From positions 30,738,402 to 30,798,401 of the forward strand of contig NC_088301.1 in the NCBI RefSeq assembly GCF_032854445.1: DNA of 60,000 nt, in the 5' to 3' direction. This DNA comes from Liolophura sinensis. Its lineage: Eukaryota > Mollusca > Polyplacophora > Chitonida > Chitonidae. A program made the position numbers and the translations under genes. Below are positions 13,001-25,700 of the stretch, in pieces; position 1 is the first letter of the stretch, and the number at the start of each line of letters is the position of its first letter. A model generated the notes under the pieces. That model did no database searches. It was not told the DNA's origin and saw only the letters and a program-made list of their open reading frames with translations.

Positions 13001-16000
13001 TCTGTTTACAGGATATTCTCTGAGCTCTGGGCGTCTGTATAGTGACAAACTCGTGTATTACGTCACGGGGGCACCACGAGCCCATGGGACCGGCCTGGTA
13101 AGGAAACAACTCTTTTGAGGGACATTTTGTCATGTTTATGCTTTCCTCTACCCAGAGGAAAGGAACAACCAGTTTAATTTCCCGTCCTCCAGCGCGTTTG
13201 TGGATATGGCCTCCATATATATTGTAGATGTGAATTGTATTATTGATTTGTGTAATGATGAATTTATGCGTCTATAAACCAACAAACGAAGGGAAAACAC
13301 TTCCTTTGCTAAACTTCACTCATGGTCATATGCAGGTTGCAGTAATGTGCAACGTTATGGTGACGTCATCAGTGGCACTAAGCTGGTCCCGCGTTCCCAG
13401 TATGTTCATTTCCGAATATTTCCGACCATTTACAGAAAATATGCATCAAACTGAAGGGTTATTAAGAAAGATTCAAAAATAAAAAAATATTCTATCTATT
13501 TTGATATATCTTTCTTCATTTTCCTGAAAACCATATTCTTCATTTTATGGTACCTCTTCATGTATCCTTTAATATTATTCACTGTGTGACAAGTTGAAGC
13601 TGTACTGTCGCATGTGTATGTCCATCTCTCTGAATAAACTCCGGTCTGACTATATTTTCATTAAGGCCTGTATGTACAACTTTTCGTCGCATACCAATTG
13701 TGTTGTTCATCGGTAATGTGCTCAACTTTCAATCCATCCAATGTTTAACAATAGATAGAAATATTTCACTACGTCTATTGTTAAGCCCGACGTGAAACCT
13801 CAAGCATTCATATATACATACACCAAACACGTTCCAAACAGTTCCCGAATCTACATGGCCCATCTACAAGTAAGAAAACAAATCTGATTTGATTTGATCT
13901 AGTGTACAGCTATGGAACTATATCAAGTATGTATCAAGTATAAGCTCTGAGGAATATTTAACCCTCGCTTCCGGCGCGCCGTCTAGTGGGTTGTTTGGAA
14001 AGTAAACTAGACCTTGGCTATGCTAGTTGGCTCATCTCCGTGGCCTATACGTTGGAAATGTTGTTAGGTACTTTTCGGTGAACTCGGTGAACGAATTTCC
14101 TCAGCCCCCCACGATATGACTGCAATATTACCGAAGTTGCGTTAAGTCTTAACAATTCATTCAACTCTTAAATGCCTGCCAGCAACCTGCGGATGGTCGT
14201 GAGTTTCCCCCGGGCTCTGTCGGGTTTCCTCTTACCATAATGCTGGCCGCTGTCGTGTAAGTGAAATATTCCTGAGAACGGTATAAAACACCAATCAGGT
14301 AAATAAATAAATAAATCATCTCTTGAATTCACCACGATATGGCCTCGATTAACAGGGTTAAACCATAACTACTCATTCAACCTTAAACTTCATCGTCGTA
14401 GAAGTCTAGCAATCCTGAGTGCAAAGTAAAACGTCAGTCGCAGCGATAAGGAAAGGGATCCTCATATGTATGTTGTGGCGTAGAATTGGCCCATCGCAAT
14501 GCGGAACGCCCATAATTAATGCAGACGAGTGAGTGCTTAGAGTTTAACGTCGTGCTTAACAATTTATCAGTCATATGATGACGAAGAAGTCCTTAGGTTG
14601 CATGTACATGTAATGTATCTCCTTGTTGCAGGGCGGATTTCCACCGCTCTTTTATCTAGTACTGCTTCACTGACACCCAAGTAAGCCGCATCAACCGTGC
14701 CATTATACTCACACGGATCAACCAGTCGTTGCACTGTTCCCTTAATGTTGAACGCCAAGCGAGTAAGCTGCAACTTCCTCTTTTAAGTTCTTAGGTGTGA
14801 CCTGATCCAGGATCGACCCTGGATATACCGCCCCCGAAGCGGACGCTCTATCAACCGAGCTCTTAGGGCCGGTCTTAATACAAACGAAGAAACCAGCAAA
14901 CAAACACTATTTGTATCGCATATTCGTGGGTGTACATGCATGCTCGAGACTGTTACAGACGTTACCACTTTCGCCTGTACCTTATTGCTGCTTACATTAA
15001 TTATTGACCTAAAATACTTTGAATGGATGTATATATTTCTTCCTTGCTTTTCTTTCAGGTGTATATTCTCCATAGAAACATGCAAATAACATCGAAAGTG
15101 TCCGGTAAACAAGTAGGTAGTTTTGATCAGGTGTAACATCAACCGTAACCAATGCATGCACGAATCTTGTTCCGCAAACTATATATCGACTGAAATTCTA
15201 TTTCTATTTAAATGTTAATAAGCACCATACAGCTCCGATGTATTTCTCCTCCTGTCATCTGTCTCCTACTCTATTCAGGTTTGTTAGAAATTATTTTAGT
15301 TTAATTTTTGCCTTCTAGTCTCCTACAGTATGCAGGTTTGTATGCTAGGAATTATTTTAGTTTAATTTTTGCCTTCTTGTCTCCTACTGTATGCAGGTTT
15401 GTATGCTAGAAATTATTTTTAGTTTAATTTTTGCCGTCTAGTCTCCTACTGTATGCAGGTTTGTATGCTAGGAATTATTTTAGTTTAATTTTTGTGATCT
15501 TGTCTCCTACTATATTCAGGTTGGCTAAGAATTAATTTAGTGTAGTTTTTGTCCTTTTGTCTCCGACTCTATTCAGGATTGCTAGGAATTAATTTACTTT
15601 AATTTTTGTGATCTTGTCTCCTACTCTATTCATGATTGCAAGGAATTAACTTAGTTTAATTTTTGTCTTCTTGTCCCCTACTGTATTTAGGTTTGCATGC
15701 TAAAATTAATTTAGTATAATATTTGTGATCTTGTCTCCTACTCTATTCAGGGTTTGCTAGGAATTAATTTAGTTTAATTTCTGTGATTTTTTCTCCCACT
15801 CTATTCAGGTTTGCTAGGAATTAATTTAGTTTAGTTTTTGTGATTTTTCTCCTACTATATTCAGGTTTGCTAGGAATTCATTAAGCTTAAATAAATCTAC
15901 TTGACTTTTGCCCGTGTTCTCTTTGTTATGCATGCAGAACCTTTTATTATTTTGTTCACTTTACTGATCTTACCGACATTTTCTCGAGTTCAGAGAAGCG

Positions 16001-19000
16001 CGTTGTTCTAGTCAACAAATCCTAAAAGAGCATAGTCACCTATTTTAATCTTGGTCTCCATAACTCATCTTTAGCTTCCCTTTCTGAAATCTTGCCAATT
16101 AATCGGCTGTACGCCGAGGTTTTCCCTAAGATCAATGGTTTGTATAAATGATGGCCGCCGTCGTATAAATCAAATATTCTTGAGTATTATTCTTGAAAAA
16201 TAAATAATGAATCGTTTATATATTATCTACATGTACCCACAAATAGGACGATCTTGTGTCCCTCGTAAATGTCTAAAAAGATACCTGACTTGCACAGGTC
16301 GGTGAGAAGTTTGGCTCTGCGGTCACGGTGGTGGACATTAACGGTGATGGCTTGGATGACATCATTATTGGAGCACCGCTGTACTCTTACATAATGAACG
16401 AAGGAAGAGCTTACGTCTTCATCAACAGGGATTTGGTAATATACTTAGTTGTAAACACATATCTGTGGTAGTCAGTGGGTCGATCAGTTCGGCATATTTT
16501 CTAAAATGTTTCCTCTTGTCTCGGTGTCATGTAACACTTTCGTTTTTAAGTTTTAGTACCTTAGTAACAGCAAGGTTTCAATGGTTGAATTGAAGAGCTT
16601 CAGGTTTAGCGTTTGCCTAGTTCCCTATTTTGGCTCTTGTATTCAAAAGACGAAGACCAGCGACAGGAAGAAACCAGATACTGGCAAAAGGCAGCTCTTA
16701 TAATTTCGCCTTTTCCCCTGATGAGTTTTGGGGTGTGGTGAAGGCGGGGTGGCAGTAAGAAAGGGGGTGTCATCTGTGGTTTATAGCGATAAACAGTTGT
16801 GAAAACTTCGAATACTTGTGTCTAAATGTGTTAAAGCTTTGGTTATTGGCAACAGCAACTTTCGGAAGTTGTTAGCAAACTGTTGTCAAAGTAAGGAAAG
16901 GCGCGTGAGGACAAGATTTTAACAGGATTTATTCTCCTGTGGGACATTGAAAAACTGTCATTGTTATAGTAAAATTTTTTGGCGAAATTTTTTGGGGAAA
17001 AAAGCTTCAAAGAATGTTGTGGAAAACACCTCCTAATGTTGCATATGTATAATACCATGTTCTCCTCTTTCAGGGCATATTTCATTTATCCAACCCTGTG
17101 CTTGACGGTAGTCGATCAGTTGGATCTCATTTTGGGGCAGCTATATCCAGCTTGGGGGATGTTGACATTGATGGATATCCAGGTAAATGATGTTTTCCTT
17201 AAAGCAGACAGTGTAACAACGCCAAGTAAATAATTTATGTAAACATTGTCTTAGTCTGGGTACATCTGCTTCTCTTACTATATATTTGGAGTCTGGCTTC
17301 ATTGTTTATACCTGAATAAATTATTAGGTAAATAAGTTCCCTCTGGGCACAGGCCTTTATTTCGCCATAGTTTGTAGAAATGTAATGTAGTTCCCAATGA
17401 ATGTATACTGTCCATGTCAATCAGATAGCAAAGCCCACTTATCGCAACACGGAAAATACGTGATAGCTTTATACAGATGGACTCACCTCATCAGTATTGA
17501 CGAGCATGGTCGTTGGGTATTAAATTGTCGCGCTGGTATTTTTTGTCTTTGAACCACTAATCCGCATTCGCATTTTTACCTTCACAGATATTGTGATTGG
17601 AGCGCCATTTGAAGACGAAGGCGTTGGCTCGATCTATATTTATAATGCTTACGAAGGCGGACTGCGGTCAGAATATTCCCAAAGAATCAGAGGTGCGGAG
17701 CTCGGAGCCAACCTGCGAGGCTTTGGGGGTTCGTTTTCACGGGTGCACGATATAGATGGGAACACGTTTGGGGGTAAGTTATAGGTACTGACATATTTAA
17801 GCTGGCTTGACTCACACTACCGGTATTTCGCATTTCCGTCATAATAGACTCAACGGACATTTCAACACTCGTGTGCAGATGCTTAACAGTACAGAATGCT
17901 AATGTGTGAGCTATATGTCTTTCATGTACATCTGTCAGTTTCAAATATAAGGCGCGGTTGTTGATATACTGTATGTTTTAAAAGCAGGGTAAAAATGCTA
18001 ATTTTATCAGGGTTGAGATAATCTGAATTGCTTTCATATGAAAACCTATGTTGTAAGTTTCGGAGGATAATACGGAAACAAAAGTTTTCCGCTTTGTCCA
18101 ATTTTGCCTGGTGTGACGTCATGCAAGAACACTTGACGTCACCCATCGCTGACGAATAGCGACAAATGGCGTCGTACTTTCAAACACGCATAACGTCATG
18201 CCAGCATAAATGCCTTACTCGACGTCTCGTCTTCTTGATTCATCGTCATATAAGAAATATTATCGTGTCACATCAGTAAAATTTTACGGAAACTGCTTTG
18301 AGAACTCTTCATTAATTGGGGTTACTAGTGTAAATGTTTTTGAACTCTGATTTTAGCTGTGTTTTCTTACGGTATCTCTCCTATCATTTCGCTATTTTCG
18401 CCTGTTTGCTCTTAGGACTGAAACAGCACTTCAACTGACCAAACATTAAGATGGACTGCGTTTTGAATAGTCCTGTGCTGTCAATTACGTAACGTCCTTT
18501 ACCTGTATATTTACATGTGAAAAAAGAAATCAATTAATACACTTCTGGTGAACATGAACACACATATGTCGTTATGAACGGCAGTGTGCTAGAAATCGCT
18601 GTATTTGTTCGTCGTGCGGACAGGCAAAGTAGGAGAGTGTGAGCATTTTTGGAGTAAGTCTGTAGGGTGTCTTTAGGTTCCATAAATTGCGTCGATTCCG
18701 TAAATGTCTTGGTATTTGTGTTGCGAGGTGACTTAACTGTCATGATTTACAAGATTATATGGAGGATAAATTTTAATGTGTCTACCATCAGATTTTGCCG
18801 TTGGGTCATTCCTCTCGGACAAGGCTGTTGTGCTGCGGGGAATCCCTGTTATAGACCTGGAAGTCCAGATTAAATTCTCCGTCAAAACGATAGACCTGAA
18901 GCAGAAAAACTGTGAAGTTAAGGGCAAGCCTGTGACGTGTTTCACTGTGACCGTATGCTTCCAGTTCGACCGTGCCACCTCGTCTGACGATATCGGTGAG

Positions 19001-22000
19001 TTATCTCCCTTGAAACAATCACGAGAACGCGAGGCAGTTCTAAATATGTTCTTAATCTTAGGCAATCGTGATTGTCGTGGAAATACCCTTGACTCCGAGG
19101 GTATATGGTCTCCAAAATTGAGATTTTCCTGGCATAACATGTATTAAGCTATTATAAGAGAAAGAGAGAAAAGCCTTCATACTCCCTGGTAAAATTATAT
19201 AACACAGCTATTCATAAGACAATTGCTTTATCCACTAGAGAAATCTTCCGCATAATAGTTTCCGCATAATAGTTTCTGTAAGGACTTTACGGAAGAATGA
19301 TATAAGTAACAATGTAATAGGATCTACCCGATGATCCAAGGATCCGCAGAATTAGCTGCTTTTCCCATGTTAATTAGAACATTCCTTGGGGGCCTTCATA
19401 GAGCTGAAGTTGATGTCAGTTAACAACCAGATTTGAATCAAATCACAATAGAGTTATTATCAGGCTGTTGTAATGCTTTTAACGGTGAACTATGCAATTA
19501 TCACCTTCCTGATATCGATTCGTCTTTAACATATCTAGTGACCTGTAGATAATGTTTATTTCAGAAATCAGTTACAACCTGACGGCCGACACGATGGATA
19601 CGCGGGTGTCTCAGGTGGACCGAATTTCTCTCAAACAGGAAGGTCTATGGAAGTCCCTTTCCTCCAGAGCTAGACTAACGAAAGACAAGTACACTTGCTC
19701 TCAGCATCAAGCTGTAGCTTTTGTAAGTTACCTGTAATTACTTTCAGCTTGCTCTAATATCCTTACGTTTCAGTCTAGATTCACAGAGAAACGTGTACAA
19801 ATTACGAGGCCGATTTTTGATTCACTGGATGAAGAGTTTAACGTCTTCTTGAAAGTTTTTCAGTCATAACCAGGAGATATTTTGACATAAAATAGCTCAC
19901 TTTTTTTTTAACACAGGGGAGTCAAGACATTATCACACCAGTGAAGTTTGCTGTGTCCTTTGAGTTGTCGCCCTTTGTAAAATCATCTTCCGTCCACCTT
20001 CAGCCAGTGCTCAACAAATACAAATCCAGGAAAGCCTCAAAACAGGTATTTACACAGTATCTTACTTTGTCTTTACAATCTCTCCATGCAAGAACCAAGA
20101 CGGTAAGGAGAACATGCATGTTCTTTAGATCATTTGATCACCAGTGTATATAAATACCCTATGTGATCTTTCACATATATGTATATCTGTGTTGATTGTT
20201 ATTTCAGATATTATACGTGAAAAATTGCGGAGCTGACAACGTATGTGTGAGCGATTTGCACTTGGAAACGGAACTGATTTTACCCAACAGACAAGACTAT
20301 CTGATCAGTGGAGAGGACTCGTACATTTCCCATCAGATAACTGTGACAAACTCGGGAGAGCCAGCTTACCTGACGAGTGTGCTCATCTCGTACCCTACCT
20401 CACTGCAATACGTCCGGGTAAACTCCATACGAGGCCCCAGTGCCACGGTTTGCACCCACCTGCTACCGGGTAACAACACCGCACATATGGAGGGAAACAT
20501 TTCACCAAACAATCACACGGTGGTCATCTGCGATATAGGCAATCCGGTTCGCACTATGGAAACTGTTCTTTTTCTGGTGAAAATGTTCGTTGATTCCGGA
20601 AATCCAGACCCGGATCCACTACAGATCCGGGCATATGTCCGGACAGCCAGCGAGCAGATGAATGATACGCTCAGTGAGGGATCTACAATAGATTATCTGC
20701 TTATCCGCCTGAAAGCCGGGCTCATCGTTACTGGGTGGGTACAAACACAATTAAGAGAAAGGACAACAAATTATGTAACTTTAATTATTTCGGAAGAGGG
20801 ATGGACACAGTTCTAAACGGTCTCAACAATTTTATTCTGACATGCTTAGTAACTCTGTAAATTTAATTTTTTACTTTTAATCTAGATTTCTTTCGAGGCC
20901 ACTTTATGCGCCAAACCGGAAGTGCGTATGTATGTATGCTTGAGGATTTTACGTCGTACTTAACAATTTTTTAGTCATATGACGACAAGGAGTCAGTATT
21001 CATTTATTTATTTGATTGGTGTTTTACGACGTTCTCAAGGCGTGTCCATGCCACAAAAGCGCTGTCGCCACTGAAGTGTCATGCCAAAGACACCAGACAG
21101 GACACCCCACTCAGTCACATTATCACTGACACCATGACAACCAGTCATGTCAAAAAATACCATTTTACCGACCCGACAGCGGAAACACGCTGTTTGTGAT
21201 AGTCTGGTTGCTGGGGGCGGTCTTCCGCCAACTTATTTTTGTTATCATTTACTCCCACCCCACCCACCACCATCTTGGAAATGGTCCTGCTGCTCCTGGT
21301 ATCAAATTGTAATAATATTAATACTGCGATGAGTAAGGTTTACAAGAAGGGATTTTTATGTTGTAGGATTTCATCGCCTGAACAAATTCGCCTTCTGCGC
21401 ACTGATTTGAAAAGTGATAACAGCATTACCGAGAAACCTTTCAGCCATGTGTATGAAATCGGCAACTTGGGACCTAGTATTTTACCCGTGGGAACGATGT
21501 TTATTACAGTGGTTCTAGACAAACGGCTGGGTGACATGGTGAAGGTCAACCGAATGGAGGTAAATCCGCGTAATAGTGAACTTTGATTTTTGTTATCTCA
21601 AAGGTTAGAGATAAGTTAGGTATAGGGAGAATATTAAACACATTCTGTTGTAACTAGGTGATGACAACACGGCATTTTGAGTAATTCTAGGCTAATGATG
21701 TTTAATAGAGTGCAATTAATATCACTGCATTTTTGTTACCTAATTCTGCTTAAGCCATGGTGAAAAGGGGCGTTTAAATTGTTACTATTTAAGCATTTAC
21801 ATGAAGATTTAAAATATAACCCTAAATGACGTAAAGTGACAAGACCCATATGTCTAGGGTTACGTGTGACAATTTGCCAGCTATCACACTGTGATGGCTA
21901 CTCTGATTTTACTCTCTATGTTGTAAGTCTTTGATTATATTTTAAGCTAACGAGGCATTTGTGAGCAAATCTTGGATCGAATATCAGGGCTTATTTCCTT

Positions 22001-22604
22001 CACAACCAAGCCTATAACGTCGCACGTTGGCACTCTTATTCTTTTTTAAGGTTATAGATCCAGCGACAGACTTAATTCGGGAGAATGTGTGCCAAATTAA
22101 TCAACCGTCTGACAAAGGTGTTCACGTGAACATGAAAACAGCCGTACAGCAACATCCGAGCTATTCACACAACCAGACCTTTTATACTTTCAACTCTGCC
22201 GTGGATAATATTGATAAGGTGTGTATCATGCTAATGCCTTATATTTTATTTTATTTTTTTGACAGTTTTAAGACATACAAGTATTAACATTATTTTTTCT
22301 CACACAATGCCTGTAGACATTTGGCATAGGCCTACATAAAAATCCCACACGCACATATGTAGTGGAATTTGAGTCACGCGGGAAGGTTTGCCACCATAAT
22401 GCTGGTCACCTTCGTATAAGTGAAATATTATTGAGTACGTCGTAAAATTCCAGTCAAATAATTAAATAAATAGAATGTAAGTGTGTTTTGTTGTATGGTT
22501 ACCGCCTAATGTGTTTCATCACCAAGACAAATGTTAGATTCTAGGATTACAGCTGTTGCAAGGCACCAGACTCTGTTAGTGTCCCCAGAACGAATTCAGA
22601 TGTT

Positions 22605-22703
<99 letters not shown>

Positions 22704-25700
22704 ATACTCAGCAATAACTGATCTGATATCTCTAATCTGTCAGCGCTGTGAGAAGGCAGTCTGCATCAGTGGCCAGTGCATGGTTCGGAACCTTCGTGCT
22801 GAGGCCAGTGTGCACGTGGCAGTCAGGATGTATATCCAGAGCAATGTGTTCGTGGAAATACAGGTAGGGCAGCCAGTGTTTTGTAGCCTCAATATTTATT
22901 GACCACTGACCCATTTCAAGAATTTTTACGGCTTTATTTAGTAGGATATTTACTTTATTCGCATTTAAGAAGCATGTGCCACTCGTATTTCCCTGGTGTC
23001 TTTTATTTGTAGCTTGGCACAGATTTATTATTCGGTTTGCTTTGCGTGCCTTTAAGGCATAGGTAAAAAAAAAATAAAAAAACGGGTAGTTTTTGTTGGA
23101 TTGTTTTATAGTATACACTCACGCCAGATAGAAAGGATATTGACATTCTGAAAGACAAAATGATAAATGGAATCATTTGTCATATGTGGTGTCATGACCA
23201 ATGGAATGGTTTGTCCAATGTGATATCAGAAGGCTGTAAACCATGAAACAACGACAGCTTATGAAATGTATACTGATTGTTTCCAAAGACACCCACCACA
23301 AATTACTAGCTGATATAAATATCGTTGTTTCATTCTGTCAGGATACAAGTCTCATGCAAATCAATTCCTCTGCCAAGTTTGTGGAAGATCTCGATCCCAT
23401 GTACATTGCTGCCCCATCCTCTGACCGCTATAACAAAACGGTAAGCCATGGTGGTACATGACAGAAGATCTCGATCCCATGTACATTGCTGCCCCGCCCT
23501 CTGATCGCTATAACAAAACGGTAAGCCATGCTGGTACATGACAGAAGATCTTCATCCCGTGTGCATGGCTGTCTTATCATCTGATCGCTATAACAAAACG
23601 GTAAGCCATGGTGGTACATGACAGAAGATCTTGATCCCATGTACATTTCTGCCCCATCCTCTGATCGCTATAACAAAACGTTAAGCCATGGTGATACATG
23701 AAAGAAGATCTTCATCCCGTGTGCATGGCTACCCCATCGTCTGATCGCTATAACAAAACGGTAAGCCATGCTGGTACATGACAGAAGATCATGATCCCAT
23801 GTACATTGCTGCCCCATCCTCTGATCGTTATAACAAAACGGTAAGCCATGGTGGTACATGACAAAAGATCTAGATCCCATGTACATTGCTGCCCCATCCT
23901 CTGATCGCTATAACAAAACGGTGAGCCATGGTGGTACATGACAAAAGATCTTTATCCCATGTACATTACTGTCCCATCGTCTGATCGCTATAACAAAACG
24001 GTGAGCCATGGTGGTACATGACAGAAGATCTTGATCCCATGTACATTGCTGTCCCATCGTCTGATCGTTATAACAAAACGGTGAGCCATGCTGGTACATG
24101 ACAAAAGATCTTTATCCCATGTACATTACTGTCCCATCGTCTGATCGCTATAACAAAACGGTAAGCCATGGTGGTACATGACAGAAGATCTTTATCCCAT
24201 GTACATTGCTATCCCATCCCCCGATCGTTATAACAAAACGGTAAGCCATGCTGGTACATGACAGAAGATCTTTATCCCATGTGCATTGCTGTCCCATCGT
24301 CTGATCGCTATAACAAAACGGTAAGCCATGGTGGTACATGACAGAAGATCTCGATCCCATGTGCATGGCTGTCTTATCCTCTGATCGCTATCACCATACG
24401 GTAAGATAAAATATATCTACGTCATGTGCATTGCATCGGTCAGAGAATTTCAAGACTCCCAGTCTCATATTTGTTTGGACCTTGGTGACAATATGACGGC
24501 CTTCGTGGAAATGTTTGGTGCAGTCTCATGTTCGTTGAACACCACCCCTCTCTCTCCAATATAGTATGCTAATTTGTATATCAAACGTGATAAACCTCGT
24601 CAGTAACTTGCCAAAGATCGGAGTTTTATGCAGAGCACTCCGTATTCATCGATCTATGAAAGTGAACGCTGTCGTGTAGTTGAAAATTCTTGAGTATGGT
24701 CTTTAATAAATGAGTAAATAAATAATTATATTGCTGCTACTTGGACTTACCACTGTAACAAAACAGTCAGACATATACAAGTACAGGTCAGAGGGTTTTG
24801 AACTAATTTAGCGATTTCTGATAATCTTACATTTTCGAAAAGGGAGTCACTATATCCGTGAATTGGTAGTAACTACCCAGCATTACCGCGCACAGTGTGA
24901 ATGTAGTCTTCTCACCTATTATGGAATAAACAGAATTTGAACACCTAATTTGTTGAGGGAGCTCTCACTACTTTCTGGGACCATTGGCAGTTTTAACTTC
25001 CACCAGTATGAAGTGCATATCAGTAACTTGCTAAATTTCCCATACCGCTTTCTTTCACAACTGATTGCAATCGTTTAAGTGAAAAATTATTGAGTGTAGG
25101 AGGTTTTGAACAAGGATCAAATTTGTTGAAATTTCGAAGATGGAAAATGCGGGCATGTGTGAATGGACAAAATGTTAGCAGCAGTTCATGTGATAAGACA
25201 GTATTTATGTGTTGTAGGTGATGACGAGTTTGTACACAGACGTCAGTAGTACTGGAGTCAGCCTCTGGGCCCTCCTAGCCAGCGTCTCCGCGGGATTTCT
25301 CGTCATACTGGTCATCTGTATACTGCTATGGAGGGTAATTGTCAGCATGCGTGAACAAATTCGCTTGTGTAGAATGTATTGTTCCGTAGAATGTTCTCGT
25401 TAAAATATGAGATTCGAAACTGGAATCGAGCAAAGGTACTTAATAGTCCCTAAAGAACCTTTAGTTCCAATTGGAAAACTAAGGTGGGTGTACTTGAAGT
25501 CTACATAGTAACAAATAGAAGACGAAAAAGCAGTCGTAGAAACGATGCGTGATTCTTGTATCTCGTTATTGAAACATTAAGCTCTACCATTTGCATGTCC
25601 ACATATAACCAGATTATTACAACTTTGGCAACAACTAACTGATATACTTCCTGATACCCATGTAGGAATATATTTTTATCGGGTTTTAAAAAATCAGGAT

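Noticed and set aside
13333-13482. cag/GTTGCAGTAATGTGC as an alternative integrin exon after exon E
   Set aside because: The peptide does not fit the propeller; the 15059 exon (VYIL...) fits in sequence, length and phase.
14783-15157. 124-codon minus-strand frame
   Set aside because: Covers a SINE head and is antisense to integrin exon F, which is supported by phase and alignment.
20735-20816. Extension of integrin exon M to the stop at 20814
   Set aside because: The donor at 20735 joins in frame to TGISSPEQI in the next exon; the extension has no family similarity.
23330-24366. Series of minus-strand open frames of 60-72 codons
   Set aside because: They arise from the 80-bp array read in rotating frames and share no sign of selection.
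23384-24407. CRISPR-like array
   Set aside because: Units are 80 bp throughout with no unique spacers, and the organism is an animal.
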